Positions 61,480 to 64,000 of a stretch of DNA of 64,000 bases are shown here, one piece after another. Location: positions 1 through 64,000 of the forward strand of contig CAJXLA010000002.1 of assembly GCA_913055795.1 (NCBI GenBank), given 5' to 3'. Position 1 is the stretch's first letter. Every line of letters begins with the position of its first letter. The notes below the pieces were generated by a model. It had not been told where the DNA came from and did not search any database. It saw nothing but the letters and a program-made list of their open reading frames with translations. A program made the translations under genes and the position numbers. Source of the DNA: an uncultured Alcanivorax sp. (GTDB lineage: Bacteria; Pseudomonadota; Gammaproteobacteria; Pseudomonadales; Alcanivoracaceae).

Positions 61480-62199
61480 CTACAGATTCTGAACATTCAG
61501 CCGCAGTTCACCGTGGCGGCAGAGATGATCCCGGTCCTGTATGTCTACTTCACGGCCCTGAACGCGCAGAACCCCTTCGTTGTGCAGCCGGGTCATGATG
61601 CGGCTGACCGTTTCCACCGCCAGGCCCAGATAGTTGGCCATTTCATTACGGGGCATGGGCAGACGCAACTGGTGCGCGGACAATCCGCGCCGGTGAGCGC
61701 GGGCCGATAACGACAGCAGCAGGGCCGCGATCCGGTCCTCGGCGCTCTTGCGGCTGAGCAGCATGTGCAGCTCGCGGTCGGACTTGATTTCCTGACTCAT
61801 GAGCTTAAAGAAGTGGCGCTGCAGCGAAGGAATTTGCAGCGACAGCGCTTCCATATGTTCAAAGGGCACCTCACACACGGATGAGGTTTCCAGCGCCTGG
61901 GCCGAGGAGGCGTAGTAGGCGGTACTGATGCCATCCATGCCTACCACCTCGCCGGGCAGATAAAAACCGGTGATCTGTTGCTCGCCTTCCTCGGTCAGGC
62001 TGTAGGTTTTGATAGCGCCGCTGCGAACGGCATAGACGGAACGGAACGGGTCCCGGGCGTTATACAGATGTTCGCCCGGTTTCAGGGAACGTCCACGCTT
62101 GAGGATGTTATCAAGCTGTTCTACCTGATCGGGCGCGACGGCCAGCGGCAGGCAGACCGCGCTGAGATTGCAATCATTGCAGGATACTGTCTGGACCAA
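61480..62199 (-). CDS. fnr: FNR/Anr-type oxygen-sensing transcription regulator
   Basis: This 239-residue CRP-family regulator has the N-terminal cluster cysteines CNDCNLSAVC (Cys7, Cys10, Cys16; spacing C-x2-C-x5-C as in FNR) and the fourth cysteine in ETSSVCEVPFE. It should therefore hold a 4Fe-4S cluster and act without oxygen. The recognition helix VETVSRIMTRL keeps the E-x-x-S-R contacts for TTGAT sites. The TTG at 62199 is preferred, with AAGGAG seven bases upstream; an in-frame ATG at 62226 lacks a good site. It is followed upstream by hemN on the same strand, a known FNR target. Confidence 0.93.
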   Translation of the reverse strand: MVQTVSCNDCNLSAVCLPLAVAPDQVEQLDNILKRGRSLKPGEHLYNARDPFRSVYAVRSGAIKTYSLTEEGEQQITGFYLPGEVVGMDGISTAYYASSAQALETSSVCEVPFEHMEALSLQIPSLQRHFFKLMSQEIKSDRELHMLLSRKSAEDRIAALLLSLSARAHRRGLSAHQLRLPMPRNEMANYLGLAVETVSRIMTRLHNEGVLRVQGREVDIQDRDHLCRHGELRLNVQNL

Positions 62200-62418
62200 G
62201 GGTGACTCCTTCAACCTGGAGGGCATGCTACCGGGAGCCCCGAACCGGTTCCGCCCATAGTACGCCGTTCCGAGGCGGCATTGAAGCATTCCGCGTGAAT
62301 CTGTTGGCCCCTGTAAAAACCGGGTTTTGCAAGGCGGGGAAGCCTCTTGAGCGCTTGGCAGGAATGAGACGGGTTCGCGCTCAGGAGTAATTCGCGGTTG
62401 CACAAGGCCGGGACAGCT

Positions 62419-63792
62419 TCAAAGAATCCGGCTGAAACGGCGGTTGGTTTCAGCTGCGCTCAGATAGCGGTCGAAGACCATCGCCACGGCGCGCGCAAAG
62501 GTGCGGCCCGTTTCCGTCAGCCGGAAGCCGTGTTCATTGATATGCAGCAGCCCTTCGCGGGCGAGTTCGTCCAGCCGCGGACACTCCGCGGCAAAATACT
62601 GCTCGAAATGCAGGCCCCAGCGGTCCTCGAAAGCCGGGATGTCGATCTCCATGTCGCACAGCAGACGAATGATCAGATCCCGCCGGATCCGATCATCCCG
62701 GCTCAGTCGATACCCGCGTTCAAAGGGAAGTTGACCTGTCCGTAGCGCATCTCCCCAGTCCTGCAGGTCCTTGTGGTTCTGCGCATAAAGATCGCCGAGC
62801 TGGCTGATGGCCGACGGGCCCATGGCGATGAGATCCGCTTCGCCGTGGAGCGTGTAGCCCTGGAAATTGCGATGCAGCGTGCCGGCGCGCTGGGCCCGTG
62901 CGAGTTCGTCATCGGGCTGCGCGAAATGATCCATGCCCACATGGATGTAGCCGGCTTCTTCCAGCATGCGCGCGGCGCGGATCTGCATGCGTAGCTTTTC
63001 CTCGGGTGAGGGCAGGGCGTCGTCGTTGATCTGGCGTTGCACCTTGAAGCGTTCGGGCAGGTGCGCATAATTGAACAGCGACAACCGGTCCGGACCCAGA
63101 GCGATGATTTTCTCCAGGGTGAGCGCCAGACTGCCTTCGGACTGACAGGGCAGGCCCAGGATCAGATCCATGCTCAGCGAATGGTATTCGTGGTCGCGGA
63201 TCTCCTGGACCCGGTCGCGAATCATGGCTTCGGGTTGGATCCGGTTGACGGCTTTTTGCACCCGAGGGTCGAGATCCTGCACGCCCAGGCTTACGCGGTT
63301 GAAACCAATACCGCGCAGCAGCCCCAGGCGACCGTCGTCCACGGTGCGCGGATCGATTTCAATGGCGTAGTCGCCGCCTTCTTCGAGCAGGCGAAAGCGC
63401 CGGCCCGTGAGAAACATGAGTTCGGTGATCTGGGCGTCGTCCAGCCAGGTGGGGGTACCGCCGCCCCAGTGCAGCTGTACCACCGGACGCCGGGTATCCA
63501 CGCGTTGGGCGTGCAGATCCATCTCCCGTTCCAGATCGTCCATGAAGGGTTCGCCGCGGGCCTTGTTGGCCGTGATGATGCGGTTGCAGGCACAGTAATA
63601 GCAGACGGTGTTGCAGAACGGGATATGGAAGTACAGCGACAGCGGGCGCTGATCCGTGTTGCCCTCACGGATCACCTCGGCATAGTCGTCACCGTCGACT
63701 TGTTCATGGAACTGCAGGGCCGAGGGATAAGAGGTATAACGCGGTCCCTGCCCGCCGTAGCGACGTACCAGTTCCGGATCCCGGTTGGACAT
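62419..63792 (-). CDS. hemN: oxygen-independent coproporphyrinogen III oxidase
   Basis: This 457-residue radical SAM enzyme makes protoporphyrinogen IX without oxygen. The cluster cysteines Cys60, Cys64 and Cys67 lie in FHIPFCNTVCYYCACN (CX3CX2C plus the extra Cys), and HWGGGTPTWL follows. The HemN-specific YAHLPERFK and MDHFAQPDDELARAQ segments are intact. The length equals the E. coli enzyme (457). The gene precedes fnr on the same strand, in line with anaerobic control. Confidence 0.96.
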   Translation of the reverse strand: MSNRDPELVRRYGGQGPRYTSYPSALQFHEQVDGDDYAEVIREGNTDQRPLSLYFHIPFCNTVCYYCACNRIITANKARGEPFMDDLEREMDLHAQRVDTRRPVVQLHWGGGTPTWLDDAQITELMFLTGRRFRLLEEGGDYAIEIDPRTVDDGRLGLLRGIGFNRVSLGVQDLDPRVQKAVNRIQPEAMIRDRVQEIRDHEYHSLSMDLILGLPCQSEGSLALTLEKIIALGPDRLSLFNYAHLPERFKVQRQINDDALPSPEEKLRMQIRAARMLEEAGYIHVGMDHFAQPDDELARAQRAGTLHRNFQGYTLHGEADLIAMGPSAISQLGDLYAQNHKDLQDWGDALRTGQLPFERGYRLSRDDRIRRDLIIRLLCDMEIDIPAFEDRWGLHFEQYFAAECPRLDELAREGLLHINEHGFRLTETGRTFARAVAMVFDRYLSAAETNRRFSRIL

Positions 63793-63807
63793 AACGACTC
63801 CCGTTGG

Positions 63808-63944
63808 TAGCAGGCTGTTGAAAAACCCCTGGCGTACTCATCGTTGCCTTTTCCGGCGGGGCGGGCGTCGCCTTCAAAAGCACGCCTCGATTGCGAATCA
63901 GCCTCAAAGCCTGAGTACGTAACGGTTTTTTCAATAGCCTGACA
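63808..63944. mobile_element. 137-bp inverted-repeat element (copy 5)
   Basis: The left end TAGCAGGCTGTTGAAAAACC and right end GGTTTTTTCAATAGCCTGAC A are imperfect inverted repeats that extend to GCGTACTCA and TGAGTACGT. It separates hemN from the FNR box at 63979. No ORF of note. Confidence 0.65.
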
Positions 63945-63978
63945 GGGAGCCAGTATGATTCATGCAGTCTGCAACTTC

Positions 63979-63992
63979 TTGATATAAGTCAA
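63979..63992. promoter_or_regulatory. FNR/Anr box
   Basis: TTGAT-ATAA-GTCAA matches the FNR/Anr consensus TTGAT-N4-ATCAA at 9 of 10 positions. It may control hemN to the left or a gene beyond the right edge of the window. Confidence 0.65.
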
Positions 63993-64000
63993 TGGATCTG

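Overview
The window is one stretch of a GC-rich chromosome from a gammaproteobacterium. Supporting signs are the tig-clpP-clpX-lon-hupB-ppiD order, the yciO-trpS-scpA-scpB-rluB order, LpxH and an LpxL-type acyltransferase (so lipid A is made), MiaE, RMF, and an FNR/Anr-type regulator next to hemN. A nine-gene Mrp-type cation/proton antiporter operon and several Asp/Glu-rich protein segments fit a marine or haloalkaline lifestyle. The RND exporter, BVMO-type flavoprotein, surface lipase-like lipoprotein and thioesterase fit growth on lipids or hydrocarbons. I cannot name the genus. No rRNA, CRISPR array, prophage or transposase gene was seen.

Layout. 1-3.2 kb: the end of a YCF48-type beta-propeller gene and its partner RND exporter. 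3.3-9 kb: pyrD, rmf (minus), rlmKL, a glutaredoxin-like gene, tatD and a conserved unknown (minus). 9.1-15.7 kb: a haem-oxygenase-like di-iron protein, an AMP-phosphorylase-type enzyme translationally coupled to a PRPP-synthetase-type enzyme, a thioesterase, a TM2 protein, an LpxL-type acyltransferase and miaE. 15.9-20.1 kb: an AT-richer island with a VolA-like lipoprotein lipase, a frameshifted higA, a DUF4160/DUF2442 pair and a decayed second copy of the lpxH 3' end. 20.1-24.1 kb: lpxH, glnS, folD and three tRNAs (Pro, Arg, His). 24.2-32.9 kb: the protein quality-control block tig to ppiD. 33-38.6 kb: a CopD-like gene, gdhA, the BVMO-type gene, an SH3 protein, yciI and yciB. 38.9-46.7 kb: an RNase AM-type PHP gene, yciO, trpS, scpA, scpB, rluB, an ICMT-like methyltransferase, a DUF393 protein and rsmE. 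47-51.5 kb: a MoxR/VWA pair, an orphan gene, a DUF1499 lipoprotein and a ParD-like/zeta toxin-antitoxin operon with an 18-bp palindromic operator. 51.6-59.2 kb: the Mrp operon and a DUF2238-like gene. 59.3-64 kb: a saccharopine-dehydrogenase-like reductase, a DUF2189 protein, an FNR-type regulator and hemN, with an FNR box at the window edge.

The most striking feature lies between the genes. At least four repeat families share the intergenic DNA. The first is heptanucleotide arrays (AAGNNGC or GAAAGNC units) that start in or directly after gene stop codons and often surround a GC hairpin. The second is 75-182 bp elements with terminal inverted repeats (TAGCAGGCTGTTGA), with no coding capacity, one of them inside the scpA-scpB operon. 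The third is REP-like hairpins built on GTGGGAG. The fourth is GTAGGGTGCGC palindromes. I regard the stop-codon-anchored heptad elements as the best candidate for something undescribed.
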